In this document: positions 28,201 to 37,062 of the stretch, one piece after another | Position numbering within the stretch: the first letter of the stretch is position 1 | Layout: each line of letters opens with the position of its first letter | Source: Prosapia bicincta | Lineage: Eukaryota > Arthropoda > Insecta > Hemiptera > Cercopidae | DNA length: 64,000 nucleotides | NCBI GenBank assembly: GCA_036971475.1 | Contig: JBAIZL010000001.1 | Location: 77,383,271-77,447,270 of the forward strand | Direction of reading: 5' to 3' | Translations under genes and position numbers: made by a program | The notes under the pieces: model-generated | What the model saw: the letters and a program-made list of their open reading frames with translations, nothing else | What the model was told of the DNA's origin: nothing | Databases searched by the model: none

Positions 28201-30239
28201 GTATAAGCACGTAAATTAACAGTCAGAAGTGGAGGCTCACATCTTAACCTTTGTTAAAAGAAGTATAAGCACGTAAATTAACAGTCAGAAGTGGAGGCTC
28301 ACATCTGGACCTTTGTTAAAAGAAGTATAAGCACGTAAATTAACAGTCAGAAGTGGAGGCTCACATCTGGACCTTTATTAAAAGAAGTATAAGCACGTAA
28401 ATTAACAGTCAGAAGTGGAGGCTCACATCTGGACCTTTGTTAAAAGAAGTATAAGCACGTAAATTAACAGTCAGAAGTGGAGGCTCACATCTGGACCTTT
28501 GTTAAAAGAAGTATAAGCACGTAAATTAACAGTCAGAAGTGGAGGCTCACATCTGGACCTTTGTTAAAAGAAGTATAAGCACGTAAATTAACAGTCAGAA
28601 GTGGAGGCTCACATATGGACCTTTGTTAAAAGAAGTATAAGCACGTAAATTAACAGTCAGAAGTGGAGGCTCACAACTGGACCTTTGTTAAAAGAAGTAT
28701 AAGCACGTAAATTAACAGTCAGAAGTGGAGGCTCACATCTGGACCTTTGTTAAAAGAAGTATAAGCACGTAAATTAACAGTCAGAAGTGGAGGCTCACAT
28801 CTGGACCTTTGTTAAAAGAAGTATAAGCACGTAAATTAACAGTCAGAAGTGGAGGCTCACATCTGGGCCTTTGTTAAAAGAAGTATAAGCACGTAAATTA
28901 ACAGTCAGAAGTGGAGGCTCACATCTGGACCTTTGTTAAAAGAAGTATAAGCACGTAAATTAACAGTCAGAAGTGGAGGCTCACATCTGGACCTTTGTTA
29001 AAAGAAGTATAAGCACGTAAATTAACAGTCAGAAGTGGAGGCTCACATCTGGACCTTTGTTAAAAGAAGTATAAGCACGTAAATTAACAGTCAGAAGTGG
29101 AGGCTCACATCTGGACCTTTGTTAAAAGAAGTATAAGCACGTAAATTAACAGTCAGAAGTGGAGGCTCACATCTGGACCTTTGTTAAAAGAAGTATAAGC
29201 ACGTAAATTAACAGTCAGAAGTGGAGGCTCACATCTGGACCTTTGTTAAAAGAAGTATAAGCACGTAAATTAACAGTCAGAAGTGGAGGCTCACATCTGG
29301 ACCTTTGTTAAAAGAAGTATAAGCACGTAAATTAACAGTCAGAAGTGGAGGCTCACATCTGGACCTTTGTTAAAAGAAGTATAAGCACGTAAATTAACAG
29401 TCAGAAGTGGAGGCTCACATCTGGACCTTTGTTAAAAGAAGTATAAGCACGTAAATTAACAGTCAGAAGTGGAGGCTCACATCTGGACCTTTGTTAAAAG
29501 AAGTATAAGCACGTAAATTAACAGTCAGAAGTGGAGGCTCACATCTGGACCTTTGTTAAAAGAAGTATAAGCACGTAAATTAACAGTCAGAAGTGGAGGC
29601 TCACATCTGGACCTTTGTTAAAAGAAGTATAAGCACGTAAATTAACAGTCAGAAGTGGAGGCTCATATCTGGACCTTTGTTAAAAGAAGTATAAGCACGT
29701 AAATTAACAGTCAGAAGTGGAGGCTCACATCTGGACCTTTGTTAAAAGAAGTATAAGCACGTAAATTAACAGTCAGAAGTGGAGGCTCACATCTGGACCT
29801 TTGTTAAAAGAAGTATAAGCACGTAAATTAACAGTCAGAAGTGGGGGCTCACATCTGATCCTTTGTTAAAAGAAGTATAAGCACGTAAATTAACAGTCAG
29901 AAGTGGAGGCTCACATCTGGACCTTTGTTAAAAGAAGTATAAGCACGTAAATTAACAGTCAGAAGTGGAGGCTCACATCTGGACCTTTGTTAAAAGAAGT
30001 ATAAGCACGTAAATTAACAGTCAGAAGTGGAGGCTCACATCTGGACCTTTGTTAAAAGAAGTATAAGCACGTAAATTAACAGTCAGAAGTGGAGGCTCAC
30101 ATCTGGACCTTTGTTAAAAGAAGTATAAGCACGTAAATTAACAGTCAGAAGTGGAGGCTCACATCTGGACCTTGGTTAAAAGAAGTATAAGCACGTAAAT
30201 TAACAGTCAGAAGTGGAGGCTCACATCTGATCCTTTGTA
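25221..30239. repeat. 62-bp satellite array, 81 tandem units
   Basis: TCACATCTGG recurs at an exact 62-bp spacing: from 25261 to 30221 is 4,960 bp, or 80 steps, giving 81 units. The first unit (GCAACTAAATT instead of GCACGTAAATT) and the last (TCTGATCCTTTGTAAC) diverge at the edges. The unit is about 39% GC. It can fold into a short hairpin: CAGAAGTG pairs with CACATCTG (one mismatch) around the six-base loop GAGGCT. The main polymorphism, GTGGAGG versus GTGGGGG, falls in that loop. The unit is unrelated in sequence to the 113-bp satellite 1.8 kb upstream. No coding potential. Confidence 0.98.
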
Positions 30240-31920
30240 ACGTAATCATTCCTACAGTAATAGTAGAACTATGGAATAAAACTTACTTATGTGTAAAATA
30301 GAAATAGTTTTCGTGGCCTTGTCTAGTCCTAACTGATCCCGTCAAAAATAAAGATAATTCGGTATTGGACTCGTGTCTGTTTATTTAGAGTAGTAACTAC
30401 GTGATCTCGAACTACTAACATAATTTAGTCCAAAGTATGTTTCTGGCTCACACACACACACACACGCGCGCGCGCACGCACACAGAAATGGGCGATATTG
30501 TCAGATTCTGTTACAATGGTTGCATGTGATTTTAAACTTATTAGTCATAGGTGTGTACATACGTCATACTGTATGTATATCTAAACATACAGTCATATGT
30601 ATAATAACAGTGGTCACGGAGTTATGTTGAAGTGAGTGAAGCAATAAATTAGTCAAGGGCCATTGATGCATTTAATTAGTGTAAAATATCGATAACAAAT
30701 TTACACGTGATAAATTAATGAAAGTTATTAACGATATTTTATTTGAATTTACAACAGCTATAAATAATCACCCTGTTGTTGAATGTATATTTATATTGCT
30801 TCTACAAGTAAGTTTGCCGTAGAAGATTTTACGTTAACAGCCTGACGAGGTTTGAGAACATAGCTGCTTTCCAAGGCTCCTTGGCTGGCGTGTTGTGTTT
30901 CGAACAAAAGCCAGCACCGGTTTCCCTCCCTTCCTATAAGACAAAGGTACGTAGGGACTTGGCCTGGCTTGAGTATTTCTCACCCTTAGGGTGTGTCACC
31001 CCGCTACTCGTTTTAGTACACTTATTTACGTGCTTCATAAAATGATTTTTTTTCGGTAAATTTGAAGCCGTGACGTAATAAGGCTTATTGTTTTGTCTTA
31101 CTTGAGTATATAACGAGAGCTTTATCTACCCATGCACACTTTATAGAGTTTAACCTCGTAGGAATTTCTGGTATAGTGCGGACTACTTTACCGTGCATAG
31201 GTCAAATTTTATAAGCTGGCACTTGGCTCTTAGGTAGAAATTGTGTGTTGGTCATCTATAAAACTTCTGACACTGTCGTCATCCCTCATCATGGCCATAA
31301 ATCGCGGCCTGCCAGTCCCAAGCCCTAGACAATCCTTCTAGTACGCTTCAGTGAACGATATATTTTCATTTGTTATTTTTACAAAAAATTAAAACAGTAT
31401 TAATAAGTAACAAAATGATGAGTCAACCCCATGAGTCAGTGGAAGTCCAAGGGTCGATGTTTTTGAAAATGAACCTGCGAGCACCTCTTCCCCTCGTCCT
31501 CTTTCTTTCGCCAAGCCCTACAGCCCTCAAGTATCAGCTTATAAAATTTTACCTATACTTGGTCTTGAGAGATCGCATAAGATTTCTCTATACTACCCTA
31601 TTTGAAAATATGTTACATATTCAGAATGTTGCATACATCAACAGCTTCTGCACCCGATATGTCTTCACATATTTCAAGCTTGTTTGTTTTGTTATACCGA
31701 AGCTAATTTATCATCGATTTTTTTTTAAATATCGACCGTCTCATCCAAATCGGTGTACAGATAGTCCTTATCATGTTTGTAGGAAAGTATTTATACTGAT
31801 TCTCTAACCACCCATCTCGCCTACTGCGATCTCTCAAGGTCAAGTGCATGGTCCGTACACGTACGTCAGTCATTATAACTTGAGTTTTATTTAGGCGCTT
31901 TTAGTAGGTACTTACAGACA
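30240..31920. other. unassigned; one (CA)n(CG)n tract
   Basis: No supported gene. A CA tract merging into CG lies at 30448-30484. AAAATATCGATAAC near 30683 is roughly inverted near 30730, giving a weak hairpin. The plus-strand frame at 31370-31807 has no domain or codon signal that I recognise and is treated as chance. Confidence 0.4.
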
Positions 31921-31924
31921 CCTT

Positions 31925-32430
31925 TCTTCACTCCGATTAAGAGCAGGTGTACTTCAGGTACTCTACCCATACGATCAATTAATTTTCTCCATCTCCTAAC
32001 CCTATTAATGGCCTTAGCTAGTGTCTATTGGCTTGTTTGTGATCATTGAGACCATCATGTCATTTCCTTTCCCTTCCTATTAGTCTACTCATTCTTAACC
32101 CTTTTTTTGCAAGGATTGTAGTGAGAACACATCTTTTTACTCCCTTAAGGTGCAGGTCTACTTCTGCTAGGCTACCCTGCCCATGATGTCTAGTTTTCCC
32201 TATTCCCTGTACACTGCTCTGGTAATGATCTCCTCGGATGGGTCCCTATGCTTGTTTGTCATCCTCTAGGAACATTATGTCCTTTGATTAGTGTTACCTA
32301 TTAGTTTACGCACGTTATCATTCTCACAAAGGTTGTAGTATAACGGTAGGTCTTCTAGTATACGACCCTGCACACTTGATGCCATGACCCCTCTGTTTTC
32401 TCTATCAGAGGGTTTTATGACCCTAACTAT
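31925..32430. repeat. diverged tandem repeat, period about 205 bp
   Basis: Two full, strongly diverged units and part of a third. Landmarks repeat in order: GCAGGTGTACTTC and GCAGGTCTACTTC; GGCTTGTTTGTGATC and TGCTTGTTTGTCATC; CCTATTAGTCTAC and CCTATTAGTTTAC; AAGGATTGTAGT and AAGGTTGTAGT. A third partial unit begins with GTAGGTCTTCTAG near 32346. It is far older than the two large satellites. Origin unknown. Confidence 0.6.
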
Positions 32431-33022
32431 ATTTACAATATTTTCTTGTTCTTCGTAAGCGACAATGTTCTTATTGACGGATTGCCTTTTAACTCAAGAT
32501 AAAAATATGTTTTGAGCTGGAGCGATGATAAGACATCGGTGATTTGTTTATAAAAGGCTTTGTTAGGCCGTTCAAAAAAAAGCTGTAGAACACGCGCTAT
32601 TAAATATAAAACTACCGCAAGTTTGTGCTCAGATTAGTTCTAACGGAATCGGTGCACTTAGCCGGCAATGACAAGGTCTTGCCTATTAGAACTTATGTAA
32701 ATTCCTTGAAAGCATTGCCCTTTTAATAAGTTCAGTTTTTTCATTAGAATTTTTAATGTATTAAAACGGAAGTAGGTTAAGGAATAACTTCCGGTTGTAT
32801 GGGTTAACATGTGCCCTGCATTGTAGTTGTTGACTTTAGTACAAGGCCATCTATCGTATTGTGCTTCTTTTGATACTAAGAGTGAGAATTGAACAAACAA
32901 ATATGACATATATTTTACCACATTAAAAAACTGCTATTTTGTATCCTACTTTTTTGAAATTTTCGGACTATTTTGTTTGTTGTTTTGTTTATGTATAGTA
33001 ATGTGATGTATGTTTGTAAATA
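32431..33022. other. unassigned
   Basis: AT-rich sequence without a recognisable gene. The minus-strand frame at 32658-32921 shows no known domain. An in-frame TAA at about 33017 marks where similarity to the Penelope-like element stops. Confidence 0.4.
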
Positions 33023-33451
33023 GCATACAAAACTAATAACAAGTTACAATACAAAATACAACACACCAACAACAAAGATAAACTACAAGCACCAGCCGTA
33101 TACAAACTGAACTGCGACAAATGTAACAAATTCTACATTGGACAAACAGATTTAAACAGAGTCGAAGAACACAAACAGAACACCAACTCAACATTTTACA
33201 ATCACATAAAAGAAACAGGACACAAATACACAGACATTTACCATAACCTAGAAATCCTACACATCAACAAAAAAGGACCACATCTCAACACACTAGAACA
33301 ATATGAAATTTACAGACACATAAAAACACAAAGTACAAATATGTTAAACGAACAAACACAATACAAATCACACTTACTCTTTGTTACTATCGAAAACCTA
33401 CCTTTTAAACCGTCACCGCTTGACCCAACATCTCTTAGCAGAAGACACTGA
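33023..33451 (+). pseudogene. Penelope-like element, GIY-YIG endonuclease end (copy 1)
   Basis: The frame stays open for 142 codons with no start codon, ending in TGA at 33449-33451. It matches the C-terminal endonuclease of Penelope-like retroelements, which nicks target DNA for reverse transcription. The zinc-knuckle-like LNCDKCNKFYIGQT carries the YIG half of the motif; VYKL takes the place of GIY. Compared with the copy at 59.5 kb, 9 bases are missing in frame just after GQT, so the GRSFKQ stretch is replaced by DLN and the conserved arginine region is lost. A long tail (EILHINKKGPHLNTLE, then NEQTQYKSHL) is typical of the family. The reverse transcriptase lies upstream in intact elements and is absent here. 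This is a dead 5'-truncated copy. Family assignment is from the motif; I infer loss of activity. Confidence 0.85.
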
Positions 33452-33605
33452 TGAAGATCTGCACATAGCGATCGAAAACGTTCTGTCTCAGTAAGTTTTA
33501 ACAAATTTACAAAATTTAAAGATCGGATAGTCATAAACTATTGTGTAAGTGATTAATAAGATTCACCGAAAGTAATGGACTATAAAATTCAAGAATTTTT
33601 CTGTG
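33448..33605 (+). other. PLE 3' untranslated tail with a hammerhead-like hairpin
   Basis: Starting on the stop codon, CTGATGA is followed by A, then GATC, a 10-base loop, GATC and GAAA. This is the order of a hammerhead ribozyme core (CUGAUGA, stem II, GAAA), but with one extra A before stem II and one extra A after GAAA. The rest of the tail (ATAGTCATAAAC near 33527, ATTCACCGAAAGTAAT near 33561) is shared with copy 3 at 59.9-60.1 kb and partly with copy 2 at 55.6-55.7 kb. It is therefore part of the element. Whether it self-cleaves is not shown. Confidence 0.5.
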
Positions 33606-33947
33606 CTGTACCTCAAATGATAAAACAAGAATGAATATAGACCTACTGGTCTGTACTAAACAATAAAAGGTTACCTTATCTCTAGGGGTAAAAAAATTAA
33701 TATTAACTGCAACAACATTGTTTATTACAATCACTGTATATAACTACTGCAACAACGTGCGGCTCGAAATTGTTTGTATATCACTAGTTACACAACTAGA
33801 ACCGGTCGGGCGGCGTGTAGGTACTCGGTAACTGACATCAAGATGTAGTGAAAAATATACAAGTATGTTTATATATTGATTGTTTACGTCTTTCGTCCTT
33901 GACGAAAACGCTGGGTTACTGGAAGGCCGGATAGGTAAAGGGCCGGA
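33606..33947. other. unassigned
   Basis: No gene or repeat recognised between the PLE tail and the LINE insertion. Confidence 0.4.
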
Positions 33948-35886
33948 TTATAGAGTGTTTTTTTAAAATTTCTTTTCTATCACTAAAACTCGGAGGGGTC
34001 TTATCGGTGTAGAGCACTTAGCTGCAGCCTTTGTACTCTCTTCCCATCCCTACCACAGGATTAGCTTAGTGGATACCTACCTCTTTGTAGAAATCAAGTA
34101 CCCACCTGATGCTGAATCTTCTGATATCCTCTGGTGTACATACCTACCAGCCAAACCACTTTCTCCTTGCAGCTCCCAAAGCAGGACACTCACAGAGTAC
34201 GTGGATTGGGCTTTCCTCTTGGTCCTCGTCGCATCTCTTGCACACAGGGGACCTAGATTTTCCAATTTTGTATTGGAACCCCTTCAGATTCCCATGGCCT
34301 GTAACCAGCTCTACAGTAGCTCTGAGTTGATGTCTACTTAAGGAGAGTAGTTCTTTGCCCCACAAATCTCCTGAGTAACCCCACAGTACCTTGGATTTGT
34401 TACACCCCAAGGTTACATTCCATTCTTCCCTGCACAACCTGTCTATATGTGCCGTAATCCTCTTGCGCTCCTCCTGCATGCCCATTGCCCTCAGCAACGG
34501 TCCTTGAGTTATACACCCTTGTTTTGCTAAGGCGTCAGCTCTCTCATTCCCTACCCATCCAGAATGTCCTGGAATCCAGGTTAGGTTAAGTGAATTATAC
34601 TTACTCAGCTCTGCTAGAGAAGCTATAGTCTCAGCCACCAGCCTAGAGCTGGTACTAGCCTTACCTAAAGCCTTCAGAGCTGCCTGACTGTCCGAGCAAA
34701 TCCAGATGGTCTTGCCCCTCCTGCCAGACCCTATTATTTCCTCAGCACATAGTTTGATCGCGAGCACTTCCCCCTGGAAGACAGAGTTGTAGTCCTCCAG
34801 GCGATGACAAAATCTGTCTTGGTGTCTCGGTCCACTAAATCCTGCTCCCACTCCTTCCTTCATCTTGGACCCATCGGTGAACCAGATTTCACCATGTCTG
34901 GGTCTATACTCCGCCCATGCCTCTCTTGCAGGAATATGGATTTTGTAGTTTCCTTTTTCCCTTTTAAGAGACAGTATCTTATCCTGAGGTTCTATCCAGA
35001 GCTCCTTCAGTGAATCCTCAAATAACTGTTTATGACGTTTGCTACTTGTTTTAGCCGGTATGCAGTTCAAACCCCATCTCGTGCCTATTGCTCCTCTGCA
35101 TTGCCAGAACGTAGCTATGGCTTTTTTGCACTTATCCTCCAAGTGCTCACGCCAGAGTAGCTTCCTATCCAGAATAACTCCAAGATATTTAGCACTCTCA
35201 ACGTAGCTTATTTTGGTATTACCAACTTCCATCATCTCCAGCGATTTAGTTTTATATCGCCTAGTGAAGATAAGTGCCACAGATTTCTCTCCTTGAATGC
35301 ATAATGCATTCTCCCTGCACCATGCTTCTGTTACCTTGAGTGCCTCTTGAAGCAGGTCTTTGAGGACCTCTTCAAATGGTCCCCTAACAAGGATAGCTAC
35401 CACCTTGACACCCATTCCACTGAGCGTCCTTAGTAGGCCGTCCACGACAAGGCTCCACAGCAAAGGGTATAACACTCCACCCTGCGGGGAGCCCTCCGAG
35501 ACCATCCTATTTATCGAGCACCCCATCCAGGATGCAGTACTTATCCGGTTTTCCAAGGAACTCATAATCCAATTTGTAATTCCATCAGTAATCCCGTGAT
35601 CCATAGCTGCTCTCTTGATGGCCAGTCTAGAGGTACTATTAAAAGCCCCCTCCACATCACGAAAAGCCCCAATACATATCCCCTTGTTGTTGATCTGACC
35701 TTCAATAAAGTCCACGACCGAAAACAGCGCAGTCTCCACTGACCTACCAGTTCGGTAGGCGTGTTGGTCCTGATGAAGCGGATACTGCTTCAAAGGTCCC
35801 TCCTTCAAATAGTGATGCACCAGCCTTTCCAATCTCTTTAACAAGAAAGATGTAAGACTGATAGGTCTGAAGTTTATAGAGTGTTT
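33948..35886 (-). mobile_element. 5'-truncated LINE with 13-bp target-site duplications
   Basis: The 13-mer TTATAGAGTGTTT occurs at 33948-33960 and again at 35874-35886. Between them (33961-35873, 1,913 bp) is a minus-strand non-LTR retrotransposon. Its 3' end lies at the low-coordinate side and finishes with an A-rich tail (GAAATTTTAAAA on the minus strand). The element starts in the middle of the reverse transcriptase, so the endonuclease and any ORF1 are gone, as expected for incomplete target-primed reverse transcription. The RNase H domain and the RT style place it in the I/R1/LOA group, with LOA my best guess. The duplications are still perfect, so the insertion is not very old, or the target is conserved by chance. 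Confidence 0.9.
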
Positions 35887-35910
35887 ACTGTCAATAGAAT
35901 AAATGACCAA
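34144..35910 (-). pseudogene. LINE ORF2 remnant: reverse transcriptase and RNase H
   Basis: 588 codons. The first 11 residues, including the only possible start, are flanking host DNA; element sequence begins about residue 13 (FRPISLTSF). RT motifs: FRDVEGAFN with the first catalytic Asp at 85, and GSPQGGVLYPLLW at 140-152. The second catalytic motif (Y/F-A-D-D) should sit between V171 and A172, but the chain runs GMGVKVVAILVRG, so it has been deleted in frame. After FWQCRGAIGTRWGL (268-281) the chain jumps to a segment just before the RNase H domain. The usual RT thumb/connection of roughly 150 residues is missing. The RNase H domain at 341-466 keeps all four acidic residues: D346 (WFTDGSK), E381, D407 (CSDSQAAL), D459 (GNERADALA). 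A CxxC...HxxxC cluster lies at 557-574. The TAG at 34144 may be premature. It cannot encode a working RT. Confidence 0.92.
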
Positions 35911-37030
35911 GTATTAAACAGTATTTAACCATTTTCCCTATAAAAGGCCTTTAACTTCTGATGATTACGATTTCTCTGCCCTAAAAAATAGATATTTTAC
36001 GATCTGCAACCCCCATAGGTTTTAGGGATCATCTGCCACTGGTTGTTAGTGTCCCTTTAAGCGTCACTGGGCGGTTGTAAATGAAGTTATTTTGTGTTGC
36101 CGGTCTTGTACTCCTGGATTTCTTTAAACTGTTAAGCGGTTGCTACTTTTTGTTTTGAAAAAAATTGTGATTTCCTAAACGCACGACTTTTTTTTATAAA
36201 GATTTTACTGCTATTTTTAAACGGTAAAAATGTAAATCTTAAAAACAAAATGTAGTTATAAGGAACAGTCCGAGATATGAGATTAAATTAACTTGAAAAT
36301 ATGAAAAGATATCATTTGATAAAAAAAAATCTAGAGCGATGCAGTAGAATTAGGAGGGATTAAGTGCCGACAGTCTGTTTGGACACGCAGTCTGGGCTTT
36401 GCGTGCCGACCTAGTGTTACTGTATTATACAATAACTAATTTTGCCGGTTAAAACGTGTGTCGCCGCTAATTTGGCACTCACGTCTGTTCTGCTGTTGAT
36501 GTTATCGTCTACACTAACGGTGCACATCACCAAATATTGTCCCATAAGCCACCTACCTTGCTAACAAATGTGGGCGCGATCTCGAAGGAATATATTTGTA
36601 ACATTCTGTGTATGTATATTCTTTGAAATAAAATTAGTTTCTTTACTGTTTGCTATTGGAGTTGCTCAACTTTGTGTAGGCCTAAAAGCGAGTGTAAAGC
36701 TTAATAATATCAGACCGATTCGAGAAGAAACAGAAATACTTCGGGAGAGGAAGCCACATCGAAAATTAGGAAAAAGGTTCGCATAAACCTATGATACTAG
36801 ACCTAAGTCTAGTATACGGCTAGCGAAAATTAGCTCGGATTTCAACTTCTCTCATGACATAACATCATACTGAAACTGTTAGGGCTTTAATTAAAGTGTG
36901 TAAATGGCGTTTTCTTAATACAGTTTAAACTTTGAAAGCGAATAAAATACAGGTCCCAAAACCGTATCCCAAGCAGTTTTTGAGGCATTAGGCCTACTCG
37001 TTTTCTTACTTCACTACTCAGTAGTAGCCA
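35887..37030. other. unassigned; one perfect small hairpin
   Basis: No supported gene. ATACTAGAC at 36794-36802 is perfectly inverted at 36807-36815 around CTAA. The plus-strand frame at 36568-36786 begins with a hydrophobic stretch but resembles nothing known and has no splice context; I leave it uncalled. Confidence 0.4.
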
Positions 37031-37034
37031 AGCA

Positions 37035-37062
37035 CCGATGAAGGCGACATCGTCGCCGAAAC
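37035..37062 (+). other. isolated hammerhead-like hairpin motif
   Basis: CCGATGA, one A, then a perfect 6-bp stem GGCGAC/GTCGCC around loop ATC, followed by GAAAC. The architecture equals that at the PLE stop codon (GATGA, extra A, stem, GAAA), with a stronger stem. The invariant U of CUGAUGA is C here, so canonical ribozyme activity is unlikely. Probably a relic of a second PLE lineage or related element. Confidence 0.4.

Noticed and set aside
4020..30239. CRISPR-like regular repeats
   Set aside because: There are no variable spacers; whole units repeat head to tail, and the genome is an animal one. These are satellites.
31370..31807. 145-codon frame on the plus strand
   Set aside because: AT-rich, no domain, Phe/Leu/Ile/Tyr-rich composition expected of chance frames in such DNA.
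33448..33492. A canonical, active hammerhead ribozyme
   Set aside because: The order CTGATGA, stem, GAAA is right, but an extra A before stem II and another after GAAA, and no clear stem III, prevent a firm call. Reported only as hammerhead-like.
34069..34341. Frames on the plus strand opposite the LINE
   Set aside because: Shadows of the LINE coding sequence, along with those at 34109, 34804 and 35360.
36568..36786. 72-codon frame with a hydrophobic N-terminal stretch
   Set aside because: Could mimic a signal anchor, but there is no splice context, no family resemblance and AT-rich surroundings. Not strong enough to call.
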